64,000 nt of DNA from Kluyvera genomosp. 3 (lineage in GTDB: Bacteria; Pseudomonadota; Gammaproteobacteria; Enterobacterales; Enterobacteriaceae): assembly GCA_002211745.1 (NCBI GenBank), contig CP022114.1, positions 186,001 to 250,000 on the forward strand. Direction: 5' to 3'. The translations under genes were made by a program, and so were the position numbers. The notes below the pieces were generated by a model that worked only from the letters and a program-made list of their open reading frames with translations, did no database searches and was not told the DNA's origin. This document shows positions 31,105-41,096 of this stretch, one piece after another; the first letter of the stretch is position 1, and each line of letters opens with the position of its first letter.

Positions 31105-32280
31105 TTACGCACGCCGTTTGGTCGCTGAGTCCATCCATACGGCAAGCAATAAAATCGCACCTTTCACGATATATTGCCAGAAAGTGGGCACGTCCATCAT
31201 GCTCATTCCGTTGTCGAGCGACGCCATAATAAATGCCCCATCACCGCACCGGCAACGCTGCCCACGCCGCCCGCCAGGCTGGTTCCGCCGATCACGCAGG
31301 CTGCGATGGCATCCAGCTCGGCGATGTTCCCGCCGACGGTGAGCCAGCGCCAAGACGTGAGCTCAGAATCAGACCGGCAATGGCCACCATCAGACCATTA
31401 ATGGCGAATACTGCCAGTTTGTTACGCTCAACGTTAATACCGGAGAGGCGTGCGGCTTCAATGTTGCCGCCGATGGCGTAGATACGGCGACCAAAGGCGG
31501 TGCGGGTAGCCATAAACATGCCGCCGAGCAGCAGCAGCGTCAGCAGCAGCACCGGTGTCGGAACGCCACGATAATCATTCAATAGCCAGATAGCCCCAGT
31601 ACGATCACTGCCGTCAGCGCCTGACGGCCCACTACACCAGTGGAGGCAGGCGTTGACAGCCCATCGACTGGCGGCGCACTCTGCCACGCCATTGCCAGGC
31701 GATGAACGCCATCAGCCCGACGGCGCCAAAGGTAAAACCGATGCCGTCTGGTAGATAGCTCTGACCAATTTGCGACATCGCTGCGCTGGTGGGCGACACG
31801 GTGGTGCCGTTGGTGATGCCAATCAAGATGCCGCGAAACGCCAGCATCCCGGCGAGGGTGACGATAAAGGAGGGCACCTTACGATAGGCCACCCACCATC
31901 CGTTCCATGCGCCAAGTACCAGCCCATCGCCAGCGTCACGATAATGGTGAGCGGTAGCGGCCAGCCGAGCCAGACGTCGAAAATCGCCGCCGCTCCCCCA
32001 ACAGGCCCATCATCGAGCCGACGGAAAGGTCTATCTCAGCCGAGATAATCACAAACACCATGCCCACGGCCAGAATGCCGGTAATGGCGGTCTGGCGCAG
32101 CAGGTTGGAGACGTTACGCGCGCTCAGGTAAGCGCCGTCGGTGGTCCAGGTGAAAAACAGCATGATCACAATAATGGCCGCGATCATGACAAAAACCTGT
32201 AAGTTCAGGGATTTTAGCCGCAGCGCCGGGGATGTCGCTGGGGCGGCCAGTTTCATTTCAGACGGATTGTTTTTCGACAT
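31105..32280 (-). CDS. xylH: D-xylose ABC transporter permease XylH (six frameshifts)
   Basis: Inner-membrane permease of the high-affinity xylose importer. About ten hydrophobic segments; N-terminus [15 protein letters not shown]-terminus [20 protein letters not shown] then DSATKRRA. The frame breaks six times, near 31997, 31924, 31661, 31595, 31330 and 31237, each one lost G on the coding strand. With all six restored the protein is 393 residues, identical in length to E. coli XylH. Start overlaps the xylG end by 23 bp, as in E. coli. Confidence 0.94.
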
Positions 32281-33797
32281 GGCGTTCGCTCCTTAAGGCG
32301 GCTTCCATCACATTTTCCTGAGTCAGGTTATGGTTCACCAGGTTAGCTTTGAGTTTCCCTTCGTGCATGACCAGCACCCGGTCGCTGAGCCCCAGCACTT
32401 CCGGTAGCTCCGACGAGATAACGATGACGGCAATGCCTTGCTGCACCAGTTGATTGATAAGCTTGTAGATTTCATATTTCGCGCCGATGTCGATGCCGCG
32501 CGTGGGTTCATCAAGAATCAGGATGCGTGGGTTTAATAACAGACAGCGGGCCAGTATCGCCTTCTGCTGGTTGCCGCCGCTCAGGCGCCCAATGGCCAGC
32601 TCCGGCGAAGAGGTTTTCACCTTCAGCCGTTGTATTGATTGCAGGATACACTGCTGTTCTTTGGCATCGTCGAGGCTGCTCAATGCTCCGCTGAAGTCGT
32701 TGAGTGCGGCCAGCGTGATATTCTTGCCTACCGCCATGACCGGCACGATGCCGTCTTTTTTGCGGTCTTCCGGCACCATCGCAATGCCGTGGCCGATCGC
32801 CTGCTGGCAGTTACGGATATCAACCTGCTTACCGTCGATAAAAACACGCCCTCCCAGCGGCCCCGCCAGACGCCAAACAGACACTGTACCGCCTCGGTGC
32901 GACCTGCGCCGACTAACCCGGCAATGCCGAGGATCTCGCCGCGTTTGAGGCTGAAGGAAATATCGTTAACCCGTTTAATATGACGGTTAACCGGATGCCA
33001 TGCGGTCAGGTGTTCGACGCGCAGGATCTCCTCGCCCGCGGTATGCGGTTCGCTGGGGTAGAGCGCCGTCAGCTCGCGGCCAACCATCATGGTGATGATG
33101 TCGTCTTCCGTCATGTTGCTGGCGTCGCGGGTGCCGATATGCTGGCCGTCGCGGATCACGCAGATCGTGTCGGATATGGCTTTGACTTCATTCAGCTTGT
33201 GCGAAATATAGATACAGGCGATGCCGTGGTTTTGTAGATCGCGGATGATATCCAGCAGGACGGCAGTCTCCTGCTCGGTCAGCGATGCGGTGGGTTCGTC
33301 GAGGATCAGCAGGCGCACCTGTTTGTTGAGCGCTTTGGCTATTTCGACCAACTGCTGCTGTCCAAGGCCCAAATCACCGACGCGGGTATCGGGCGAAATC
33401 GCGAGATTGACCTGGGCCAGCAGCTTTTCGCAGCGCAGGGTCATGGTGTCGTAATCGAGCACGCCATGGCGGCTGATTTCCGCGCCAAGAAAAATATTTT
33501 CCAGCACGGTCAAATGCTTAACCAGCGCCAGTTCCTGGTGAATAATGGCAATACCTTTACGTTCGGTGTCGCGAATGTGCGTCGGCTGTAGCGTCTCGCC
33601 GGCGAAAATAATCTCCCCATCATAGCTACCATGCGGATAAATACCGCAAAGTACCTTCATTAAGGTCGATTTGCCGGAGCCGTTTTCGCCACACAGCGAA
33701 ACAACTTCGCCTGGGTTTAATCTCAGGCTGACATTATCGATAGCCTTAACCACCCGAAGGTTTTGGTAATGCTCTTCATTTCAAGTAAATACGACAT
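32258..33797 (-). CDS. xylG: D-xylose ABC transporter ATPase XylG (two frameshifts)
   Basis: Double-domain sugar ABC ATPase (CUT2 type). First cassette: Walker [10 protein letters not shown], signature [15 protein letters not shown], Walker [12 protein letters not shown]. Second cassette has the degenerate Walker [10 protein letters not shown], signature RLSGGNQQK and Walker [10 protein letters not shown]. Breaks near 33754 ([12 protein letters not shown] expected) and 32850 ([11 protein letters not shown] expected). Start [12 protein letters not shown] at 33797; repaired length 513 residues, as in E. coli. Confidence 0.95.
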
Positions 33798-33826
33798 AAG
33801 TACTTGTGCTCCACGTAAGCCTGGCT

Positions 33827-33872
33827 ACCGGATATATCCGGTGGCTACGCTGCCCCGGCCTTATAGCCGGGC
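33827..33872. repeat. Twin palindromes between xylF and xylG
   Basis: ACCGGATATATCCGGT (perfect, 33827-33842) and GCCCCGGCC-TTATA-GCCGGGC (33852-33872). Two adjacent stem-loops in the xylF-xylG gap fit a REP cluster that protects the xylF 3' end, raising binding-protein yield over ATPase and permease. Confidence 0.7.
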
Positions 33873-33879
33873 ATACTAT

Positions 33880-34871
33880 TCAGAGTTCACTCTTCTTATG
33901 GAAACCGTCTTTCACAACGGTATCGTCAATGTTGGTTTTATTGACTTCGATAGGGGTTAACAGGCGCGACGGAACGTCTTTCAGCCCGTTATTGAGCGTG
34001 GCATCCGATTTGGGCTGTTGGCCATTACCTAGTTCGACGGCAATCTCAGCGGCGCTGTTTGCCAGCAGGGTAATCGGTTTATATACGGTCATGGTCTGGG
34101 TGCCATTGAGGATACGTTTCACCCCCGCCAGGTCTGCATCCTGGCCGGAAATGGCCACCTTACCCGCCAGGCCTTGCGCGCTTAACGCCTGAATTGCGCC
34201 GCCTGCCGTCGCGTCGTTAGACGCGACAACCGCGTCAATTTTGTTGTTATTGGCGGTGAGGGCATTTTCCATAATCTTGAGGGCGTTTTCCGGCAGCCAA
34301 CCGTCAACCCATTGATCGCCGACGACTTTAATTTTGCCATCATCAATATATGGTTTTAATACTTTCATCTGACCGGCGCGGAACAGCTTGGCATTATTAT
34401 CAACCGGCGAGCCGCCCATCAGGAAATAATTCCCTGAGGAACCTGGTTGACCAGGCTCTGAGCCTGCATTTCGCCGACTTTTTCGTTATCGAAGGAAATA
34501 TAAAAATCGATATCAGCATTATTTATCATACGATCATAAGCTAATACTTTAATGCCTTCCTGTTTCGCTTCTTTAATGACGTTGCTAAGTACCTGGCCGT
34601 TATAAGGAATAATGACAAGGACGTCTACGCCACGGTTGATCATATTTTCGATCTGCGACATTTGCGTTTCTTCATTGCCGTTGGCTGACTGCACAAAAAC
34701 CTGTGCGCCAAGCTGCTCGGCTTTGTTAACAAAAATATCGCGGTCTTTTTGCCAGCGTTCGAGGCGCAGGTCATCAATGGCCATACCGATCTTAACTTCT
34801 TTGGCGCTGCTCGCCATGCTGGTGAGGAACAATGAGGCGCAGAGAGTGAGGCAAAGGTTCTTTATCTTCAT
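33880..34871 (-). CDS. xylF: D-xylose-binding periplasmic protein XylF (frameshifted)
   Basis: Substrate-binding protein of the xylose ABC importer. Signal peptide MKIKNLCLTLCASLFLTSMASSA then mature KEVKIGMAIDDLRLERWQKD. Sugar-contact segments DVLVIIPYNG, LAYDRMI and SGQDADLAG are present. One G missing in the run near 34434 (PQGNYFLMGGSP expected). Repaired length 330 residues, exactly E. coli's. First gene of xylFGH, divergent from xylA. Confidence 0.96.
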
Positions 34872-35100
34872 AATCGTAATGCCTTTTGTAGGGATAAGGT
34901 GATGAGATTGGCGATAAAAGAAACAGAGATGACTTAACTCGCAGCAATTTTTTAACATGGAGGCGGCGGCTGGCAATTACAGATTTTTATCTTCCTATTA
35001 CGATATTTCGTTTAATTGCTGATTTATGACCGCGATCTGATTTTCAAAATAGAGACTGAAAAAATTGCGTACATGAAATGAGGTTGATTCCATTTTATTT

Positions 35101-35116
35101 TGCGAGCTAGCGCACA
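35101..35116. promoter_or_regulatory. CRP-binding site in the xyl control region
   Basis: TGCGAGCTAGCGCACA, close to the TGTGA-N6-TCACA consensus and to the CRP site known between xylA and xylF in E. coli. Confidence 0.65.
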
Positions 35117-35137
35117 TTTGTGGATTCTCTTAATAGC

Positions 35138-35162
35138 AGTGTGAAATAACGTAATTGAGCGA
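35138..35162 (+). promoter_or_regulatory. XylR-type element and xylA promoter region
   Basis: GTGAAATAACGTAATTGAGC resembles the E. coli XylR half-site region just upstream of the xylA promoter. Exact half-sites and the -10 cannot be fixed by eye. Confidence 0.5.
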
Positions 35163-35230
35163 CCGCCATTCAGAATTCACTATGACCAGACGAATTATTC
35201 CTCGCCGCCTGTCAGATTATGGAGTTCATT

Positions 35231-36553
35231 ATGCAAGCATATTTCGACCAACTGGATCGCGTTCGTTTCGAAGGCCCAAAAACCGAAAACCCGCTGGCGT
35301 TCCGCCACTACAACCCGGACGAACTGGTGCTGGGCAAACGTATGGAAGATCACCTGCGCTTCGCCGCCTGCTACTGGCATACCTTCTGCTGGAACGGCGC
35401 GGACATGTTTGGTGTCGGCTCCTTTAATCGTCCATGGCAGCAACCTGGCGAAGCCATCGAGCTTGCAAAACGCAAGGCAGATGTCGCTTTTGAATTCTTC
35501 CACAAGCTGAACGTGCCTTACTACTGCTTCCATGACGTGGACGTCTCCCCGGAAGGCGCGAGCCTGAAAGAATATCTGAACAACTTTGCGCAGATGGTCG
35601 ATGTGCTGGCGGAGAAACAGCAGCAGAGCGGCGTGAAGCTGCTGTGGGGCACCGCGAACTGCTTTACCAACCCGCGCTACGGCGCAGGCGCGGCGACGAA
35701 CCCGGATCCGGAAGTGTTTAGCTGGGCGGCGACGCAGGTGTTCACCGCGATGAACGCAACGCATAAACTGGGCGGCGAAAACTACGTGCTGTGGGGCGGC
35801 CGTGAAGGCTATGAAACTCTGCTGAATACCGACCTGCGTCAGGAGCGCGAGCAGATTGGCCGCTTTATGCAGATGGTTGTTGAGCACAAACACAAAATCG
35901 GCTTCCAGGGTACGCTGTTGATTGAGCCAAAACCGCAGGAACCGACCAAGCACCAGTACGATTACGATGCGTCAACCGTGTATGGCTTCCTGAAACAGTT
36001 CGGTCTGGAGAAAGAGATCAAGCTGAACATCGAAGCGAACCACGCCACGCTGGCGGGCCACTCGTTCCATCACGAAATCGCCACCGCTATCGCGCTGGGC
36101 CTGTTTGGCTCTGTCGATGCCAACCGCGGCGACCCGCAGCTGGGCTGGGATACCGACCAGTTCCCGAACAGCGTGGAAGAAAACGCGCTGGTGATGTATG
36201 AAATTCTGAAAGCGGGTGGATTCACCACCGGCGGTCTGAACTTCGACGCCAAAGTCCGTCGTCAGAGCACGGACAAATATGACCTGTTCTATGGCCATAT
36301 TGGCGCGATGGATACCATGGCGCTGTCGCTGAAAGTCGCGGCACGCATGATTGAAGGCGGCGAGCTGGATAAACGCGTCGCGAAACGCTATGCCGGCTGG
36401 AACGGCGAGCTGGGTCAGCAGATTCTCAAAGGGCAAATGTCGCTGCAGGATCTGGCGAAATATGCTGAGCAGAATCAGCTGGCGCCGCAGCACCAGAGCG
36501 GCCATCAGGAGCTGCTGGAAGGGCTGGTCAATCACTACCTGTTCGACAAGTAA
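35231..36553 (+). CDS. xylA: Xylose isomerase
   Basis: Interconverts D-xylose and D-xylulose in the cytoplasm; TIM barrel, two divalent metals, homotetramer. 440 residues, intact. Catalytic His/Asp in YYCFHDVDV, metal ligands in [31 protein letters not shown] and [18 protein letters not shown]. Start at MQAYFDQ (35231) with GGAG six bases upstream; the ATG at 35219 would overlap that site. Almost identical to E. coli XylA. Confidence 0.98.
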   Translation: MQAYFDQLDRVRFEGPKTENPLAFRHYNPDELVLGKRMEDHLRFAACYWHTFCWNGADMFGVGSFNRPWQQPGEAIELAKRKADVAFEFFHKLNVPYYCFHDVDVSPEGASLKEYLNNFAQMVDVLAEKQQQSGVKLLWGTANCFTNPRYGAGAATNPDPEVFSWAATQVFTAMNATHKLGGENYVLWGGREGYETLLNTDLRQEREQIGRFMQMVVEHKHKIGFQGTLLIEPKPQEPTKHQYDYDASTVYGFLKQFGLEKEIKLNIEANHATLAGHSFHHEIATAIALGLFGSVDANRGDPQLGWDTDQFPNSVEENALVMYEILKAGGFTTGGLNFDAKVRRQSTDKYDLFYGHIGAMDTMALSLKVAARMIEGGELDKRVAKRYAGWNGELGQQILKGQMSLQDLAKYAEQNQLAPQHQSGHQELLEGLVNHYLFDK

Positions 36554-36574
36554 TTCCGGTTAATGCCGTACACC

Positions 36575-36599
36575 ATGCCGGGCGCAAGCTTCCGGGCAT
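36575..36599. repeat. REP-like palindrome between xylA and xylB
   Basis: ATGCCGGGCGC-AAGCT-TCCGGGCAT imperfect inverted repeat in the 71-bp xylA-xylB gap. Confidence 0.6.
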
Positions 36600-36624
36600 C
36601 GTACCACCTAAAGGAGCAGTTGCG

Positions 36625-38079
36625 ATGTATATCGGCATAGATCTAGGCACGTCTGGCGTTAAGGCAATTCTGCTTGATGAGCAGGGTGCCGTGTTGGCCT
36701 CGCAAACGGAAAAACTGACGGTTTCCCGTCCTCATCCACTGTGGTCTGAGCAGGATCCAGAGCACTGGTGGCAGGCGACGGATCGCGCAATGAAAGGGCT
36801 TGGTCAGCAGCATAGCCTGCAAGGGGTGAAAGCCCTCGGGATTGCCGGGCAGATGCACGGCGCGACGCTGCTGGATAAGCAACAGCGCGTATTGCGCCCG
36901 GCGATTTTGTGGAACGATGGCCGCTGCGCGCAGGAGTGCCAACTGCTGGAAGAGCAGGTAAAAGCCTCACGTAAAATTACCGGCAACCTGATGATGCCTG
37001 GCTTCACGGCGCCGAAGCTGCTGTGGGTTCAGCGTCACGAAGCGGAGATTTTCCGCCAGGTAGATAAAGTGCTGCTGCCGAAAGATTATCTGCGTCTGCG
37101 TATGACCGGCGATTTCGCCAGCGATATGTCGGATGCGGCGGGTACGATGTGGATGGACGTGGCGAAGCGAGACTGGAGCGATGAGATGCTCGCTGCTTGC
37201 CAATTAACCCGCGATAACATGCCCGCACTGTTTGAAGGCTGCGATGTGACCGGGCACTTGCTGGCGTCAGTCGCCAGCGCGTGGAATATGCCTGCTGTGC
37301 CGGTAGTGGCTGGCGGTGGCGATAATGCAGCTGGGGCCGTGGGCGTCGGCATGGCGGACGCGGGCCAGGCGATGCTTTCATTAGGGACTTCAGGCGTTTA
37401 CTTCGCGGTTAGTGAAGGTTTCCTCAGTAAACCGGAAAGCGCGGTGCACAGTTTCTGCCATGCGCTGCCAGGTCGCTGGCACCTGATGTCGGTGATGCTT
37501 AGTGCCGCATCTTGTCTGGACTGGGCGGCGAAGTTAACCGGTCTGGGGACAGTTCCCGCGCTGATTGCGGCTGCGGAAAAGGCTGATGTTAACGCAGGGC
37601 CGGTGTGGTTCCTGCCCTATCTCTCCGGCGAGCGTACGCCGCACAATAATCCGCAGGCAAAGGGCGTGTTCTTCGGGCTAACCCATCAACATGGTCCGGC
37701 CGAGCTGGCTCGTGCGGTGCTGGAGGGCGTAGGCTTTGCGCTGGCTGACGGCATGGATGTGGTACACGCCTGCGGCGTGGAACCGAAAAGGATTACGCTC
37801 ATCGGCGGTGGCGCGCGTAGCGCCTGGTGGCGGCAAATGCTGGCGGATATTTGCGGCAAGCAACTGGATTATCGCACCGGTGGCGACGTCGGTCCGGCGC
37901 TGGGTGCAGCGCGTCTGGCACAGCTGGCCATCCATAAAGATCGTCCTTATGCTGACCTTCTGCCGCAGCTGGCGCTGGAGCAGGAACATCACCCGGACTC
38001 TGAACGCGTTGCGCATTATGCGCCGCAGCGCGAGACGTTCCGCCAGATTTATCAGCATCTGCTGCCATTAATGTCCTGA
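36625..38079 (+). CDS. xylB: Xylulokinase
   Basis: FGGY kinase making D-xylulose 5-phosphate with ATP, feeding the pentose phosphate pathway. 484 residues, intact, E. coli length. N-terminal phosphate-binding MYIGIDLGTSGVKAILLDE, substrate segment GQMHGATLLD, catalytic Asp in GGGDNAAGAVGVG, and adenosine motif ITLIGGGARSAWWRQML. Preceded by AAAGGAGCAGTTGCG. Operon with xylA. Confidence 0.97.
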   Translation: MYIGIDLGTSGVKAILLDEQGAVLASQTEKLTVSRPHPLWSEQDPEHWWQATDRAMKGLGQQHSLQGVKALGIAGQMHGATLLDKQQRVLRPAILWNDGRCAQECQLLEEQVKASRKITGNLMMPGFTAPKLLWVQRHEAEIFRQVDKVLLPKDYLRLRMTGDFASDMSDAAGTMWMDVAKRDWSDEMLAACQLTRDNMPALFEGCDVTGHLLASVASAWNMPAVPVVAGGGDNAAGAVGVGMADAGQAMLSLGTSGVYFAVSEGFLSKPESAVHSFCHALPGRWHLMSVMLSAASCLDWAAKLTGLGTVPALIAAAEKADVNAGPVWFLPYLSGERTPHNNPQAKGVFFGLTHQHGPAELARAVLEGVGFALADGMDVVHACGVEPKRITLIGGGARSAWWRQMLADICGKQLDYRTGGDVGPALGAARLAQLAIHKDRPYADLLPQLALEQEHHPDSERVAHYAPQRETFRQIYQHLLPLMS

Positions 38080-38091
38080 TCGTGCTCCCCT

Positions 38092-38118
38092 CCCGCGTCA
38101 GTTCGGCGCGGGTGTTTC
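38092..38118 (+). terminator. Probable terminator of xylAB
   Basis: CCCGCG-TCAGTTCGG-CGCGGG followed by TGTTT, 13 bp after xylB. The stem is short, so confidence is moderate. Confidence 0.5.
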
Positions 38119-38242
38119 CCTTCGATTTCCACTGGCCGCGCCTCTTTATATATTCCGAAACTAGCGCTTTTGCTGTGTTGCTCTGATGTTAAAAATAAAT
38201 CAGCGGTGATAATGGTGGTGCTATGGATAAAGGAGCTACGTT

Positions 38243-38578
38243 ATGGAAAACATCATCACATTGCCGCGTCTGGCCCTAAGCATGGGGATACTGCTATATC
38301 TGGTATGCATCTGGCTGGGCTGTCCACAGTTAGAAGATAAAGCCTATTTTCTGGCGATGCTGGTTATGGGCGTTTTTGCTATTGCGGCCCATCGCCAGGC
38401 GGCGGATGCCCGGTTTGCCGGCCTGTGTCGTTTGGTGCTGTTGCTGGCATCTGGTTTACTGCTGCTTGGCGTCTGGAATATGCCGCTGGCGTTGACTTAC
38501 GAATGCCTCGCCGTGGTGGCATGGTTTGCCTGTATGTACGGCGCGGCGCGGTGGCCGCAGCGAGAGTGCGCTAGCTGA
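38243..38578 (+). CDS. yiaB: YiaA/YiaB-family inner membrane protein
   Basis: 111 residues, four hydrophobic segments arranged as two hairpins, as in E. coli YiaB (113 residues). Conserved features include the [11 protein letters not shown] first helix and [16 protein letters not shown]. Function unknown. Only one copy is present; E. coli has yiaA and yiaB in tandem. AAAGGAG precedes the ATG. Convergent with wecH, the two ends overlapping by eight bases. Confidence 0.8.
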   Translation: MENIITLPRLALSMGILLYLVCIWLGCPQLEDKAYFLAMLVMGVFAIAAHRQAADARFAGLCRLVLLLASGLLLLGVWNMPLALTYECLAVVAWFACMYGAARWPQRECAS

Positions 38579-39565
38579 CCAGTTTGCGCTTATCCACGCG
38601 CTGGAGCGCAATTGAGAGCAAGAGGCTGCCCGTCAGGGTTATCGCAAACACCCATAGAATATCCAGCGCGGGCCAGTTTTTGAGATCGATATTCCAGCTG
38701 CGTAGAAGGTAAATGATAAAGGCGTGAAACCCATAGATGCCCAGAGAATGGCGAGAAATGAAGCCTAATCCCGGCAGAACACGTTGGTTGAGCGTGTTTT
38801 TAATCACAATGAATAGCGATGTCGCACAGAGAAACACCATGGGACCGCAGTAGACGTACCAGGTGTCGCCAAAGTTACCGCGCCATTGCAACTCATGCAG
38901 CGTGCCGCGCGAAATAATGCCGACTCCGGCGGCAAACAGCAGGCCGCAGATCCACGTCAGCCCTTGCGGCTGGTCTCCATCATGCCAAGCGCTCGGCCAA
39001 GCAGGCCATAAAGCACGTAGTAAAAGGTATCGCCGTTGATGTACAGGTTCACCGGCAGCCAGGTTGCGCCGTCGGTTTTGAGTGGCGGCGTGTTTGGGTT
39101 CGCGACAATACCGATGACTACCATCAGCGCTAACAGCATTTTGCCGCTGATGGCTTTGACCTCAATCAGCGGTGAAACCAGATAAATCACCATGATGGCG
39201 AAGAAAAACCACAGATGGTAGAAAACCGGCTTTTGCAGCAGGTTCTTCAGCGATGTCTCAAGGTTGATATGGGTAAAGGCGGCAATGAAGAGTAGCGCGA
39301 GCGCGCTGTAGAACACCAGGCAGAGCGCAATGCGCAGGAAATGGCGCGGCTGTGCGCTGCGCGGGCCAAAAAACAGGTAGCCGGAGATCATAAAAAACAG
39401 CGGTACGCTAACGCGCGAGGCAGAGTTCAGAATGTTAGCCAGATCCCAGCTGAGCGGGCTGATGTCGTGCGGGTGGGTCACAAACCAGGTCGTGGTATGG
39501 ATCATCACCACCATCAGGCAGGCAATACCGCGTAAGTTATCAATCCAGCTAATTTTTTCTTGCAT
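38571..39565 (-). CDS. wecH: ECA O-acetyltransferase WecH (YiaH; frameshifted)
   Basis: Acyltransferase-3 family inner-membrane protein that in E. coli O-acetylates GlcNAc in enterobacterial common antigen. Ten hydrophobic segments; signature [19 protein letters not shown] at residues 7-25 with the catalytic His, and [15 protein letters not shown]. One G or C missing near 38962 (METSRKGLTWI expected). Repaired length 331 residues, as in E. coli. Confidence 0.93.
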
Positions 39566-39735
39566 CAGATGCCCTAATCTCCGCTATAAATATATTCAGA
39601 CCACGCTGCCGCGGCCGCTATTTCACTGGATAATTCTGAGTTTTGCACTCTGTGCTTGTGGAGTTTTGGTGAGATTCGCACAATGCGGAAGTGTGAAAGG
39701 GTACAGCCTAAAATAACATCCCGGTAAGATAAATA

Positions 39736-40040
39736 ATGATGATGAAGTCTCTCTCTGCTTTATTGGTGCTAATTCTGCTGGCGGATGCTCGTCGGCTGAA
39801 CCGCCGGTGGCGCAAAAAACGCAAAGCGCGAAAATCAATCCTGCGCGCTCGCTGAGCATGGAGCAGCTCTGCAAAGACAACGCGGCGGCACGTTATAATA
39901 CGGCGGCGCAAAAGATAGACGTGACTGGATTTGAACGTTTCCAGGGCAGCTATGAGCTGCGTGGCTATACGGCACGTAATGAGAGTTTTGTCTGTTCATT
40001 CGACGCGGACGGCGGCTTTTTACACCTCTCAATGCGTTAA
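39736..40040 (+). CDS. ysaB: Lipoprotein YsaB (frameshifted)
   Basis: 101-residue predicted lipoprotein of unknown function, E. coli YsaB relative. Start MMMKSLSALLVLILLAG; the next residues should be CSS but a lost G at 39783-39784 shifts the frame exactly at the lipobox (LLAGC). Mature part ends RNESFVCSFDADGGFLHLSM. Three successive ATGs could start it; the first is given. Located upstream of glyQ, as in E. coli. Confidence 0.88.
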
Positions 40041-40177
40041 AACAGGCCCGGTAGCAGCAAAATCCGGCCTGTTTTTCCCAATTTTCCCTAAACAACCCCG
40101 TTTCATACTGTATATCTCGCAGCCAGCGGTATACTGACTCCTTCCTTTAAATCCACACGTATCCAGCACGAAATCAT

Positions 40178-41087
40178 ATGCAAAAGTTTGATACCAGGAC
40201 CTTCCAGGGCCTGATCCTGACCTTACAGGATTACTGGGCTCGTCAGGGCTGCACCATTGTTCAACCACTGGACATGGAAGTTGGCGCGGGCACCTCTCAC
40301 CCATGACCTGCCTGCGTGCGTTGGGGCCAGAACCGATGGCAACTGCCTACGTGCAGCCGTCCCGTCGTCCAACCGATGGCCGCTATGGCGAAAACCCGAA
40401 CCGCTTACAGCACTACTACCAGTTCCAGGTGGTGATTAAGCCGTCTCCGGAAAATATTCAGGAGCTGTACCTCGGATCGCTGAAAGAGCTGGGTATGGAT
40501 CCGACCATCCACGACATTCGCTTCGTGGAAGACAACTGGGAAAACCCGACGCTGGGTGCCTGGGTCTGGGTTGGGAAGTGTGGCTGAACGGCATGGAAGT
40601 GACGCAGTTCACCTACTTCCAGCAGGTCGGCGGCCTGGAGTGTAAGCCGGTGACCGGTGAAATCACCTACGGTCTGGAACGCCTGGCCATGTACATTCAG
40701 GGCGTAGACAGCGTTTACGATCTGGTCTGGAGCGATGGCCCGCTGGGTAAAACTACCTATGGCGACGTGTTCCATCAGAACGAAGTGGAGCAATCCACCT
40801 ATAACTTCGAATACGCCGACGTCGACTTCCTGTTCTCCTGCTTTGAGCAGTATGAGAAAGAAGCCCAGCAGCTGCTGGCGCTGGAAAACCCGCTGCCGCT
40901 CCCTGCCTACGAGCGTATTCTGAAGGCTGCCCATAGCTTTAACCTGCTGGATGCGCGTAAAGCCATTTCCGTCACCGAGCGTCAGCGTTATATCCTGCGC
41001 ATTCGCACCCTGACCAAAGCAGTGGCAGAAGCTTACTACGCTTCCCGTGAAGCCCTTGGCTTCCCGATGTGCAACAAGAATAAATAA
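40178..41087 (+). CDS. glyQ: Glycine--tRNA ligase alpha subunit (two frameshifts)
   Basis: Catalytic class II synthetase subunit of the alpha2beta2 bacterial enzyme. [20 protein letters not shown] start; motif 2 region [17 protein letters not shown] and motif 3 [20 protein letters not shown] are present. Breaks near 40301 ([12 protein letters not shown] expected; one C lost) and 40563 ([14 protein letters not shown] expected; one G lost). Repaired length 303 residues, as in E. coli. Essential, so frameshifts must be artefacts. Confidence 0.96.
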
Positions 41088-41096
41088 GAGGCGGCC

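Larger units (their letters stand above)
34872..35230. promoter_or_regulatory. xylF / xylA divergent control region
   Basis: 359 bp between the divergent start codons. The xylA-proximal half keeps recognisable E. coli xyl sequence: a CRP-type site and a XylR-type element, listed separately. The xylF-proximal half is AT-rich and must hold the xylFGH promoter. Confidence 0.75.
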
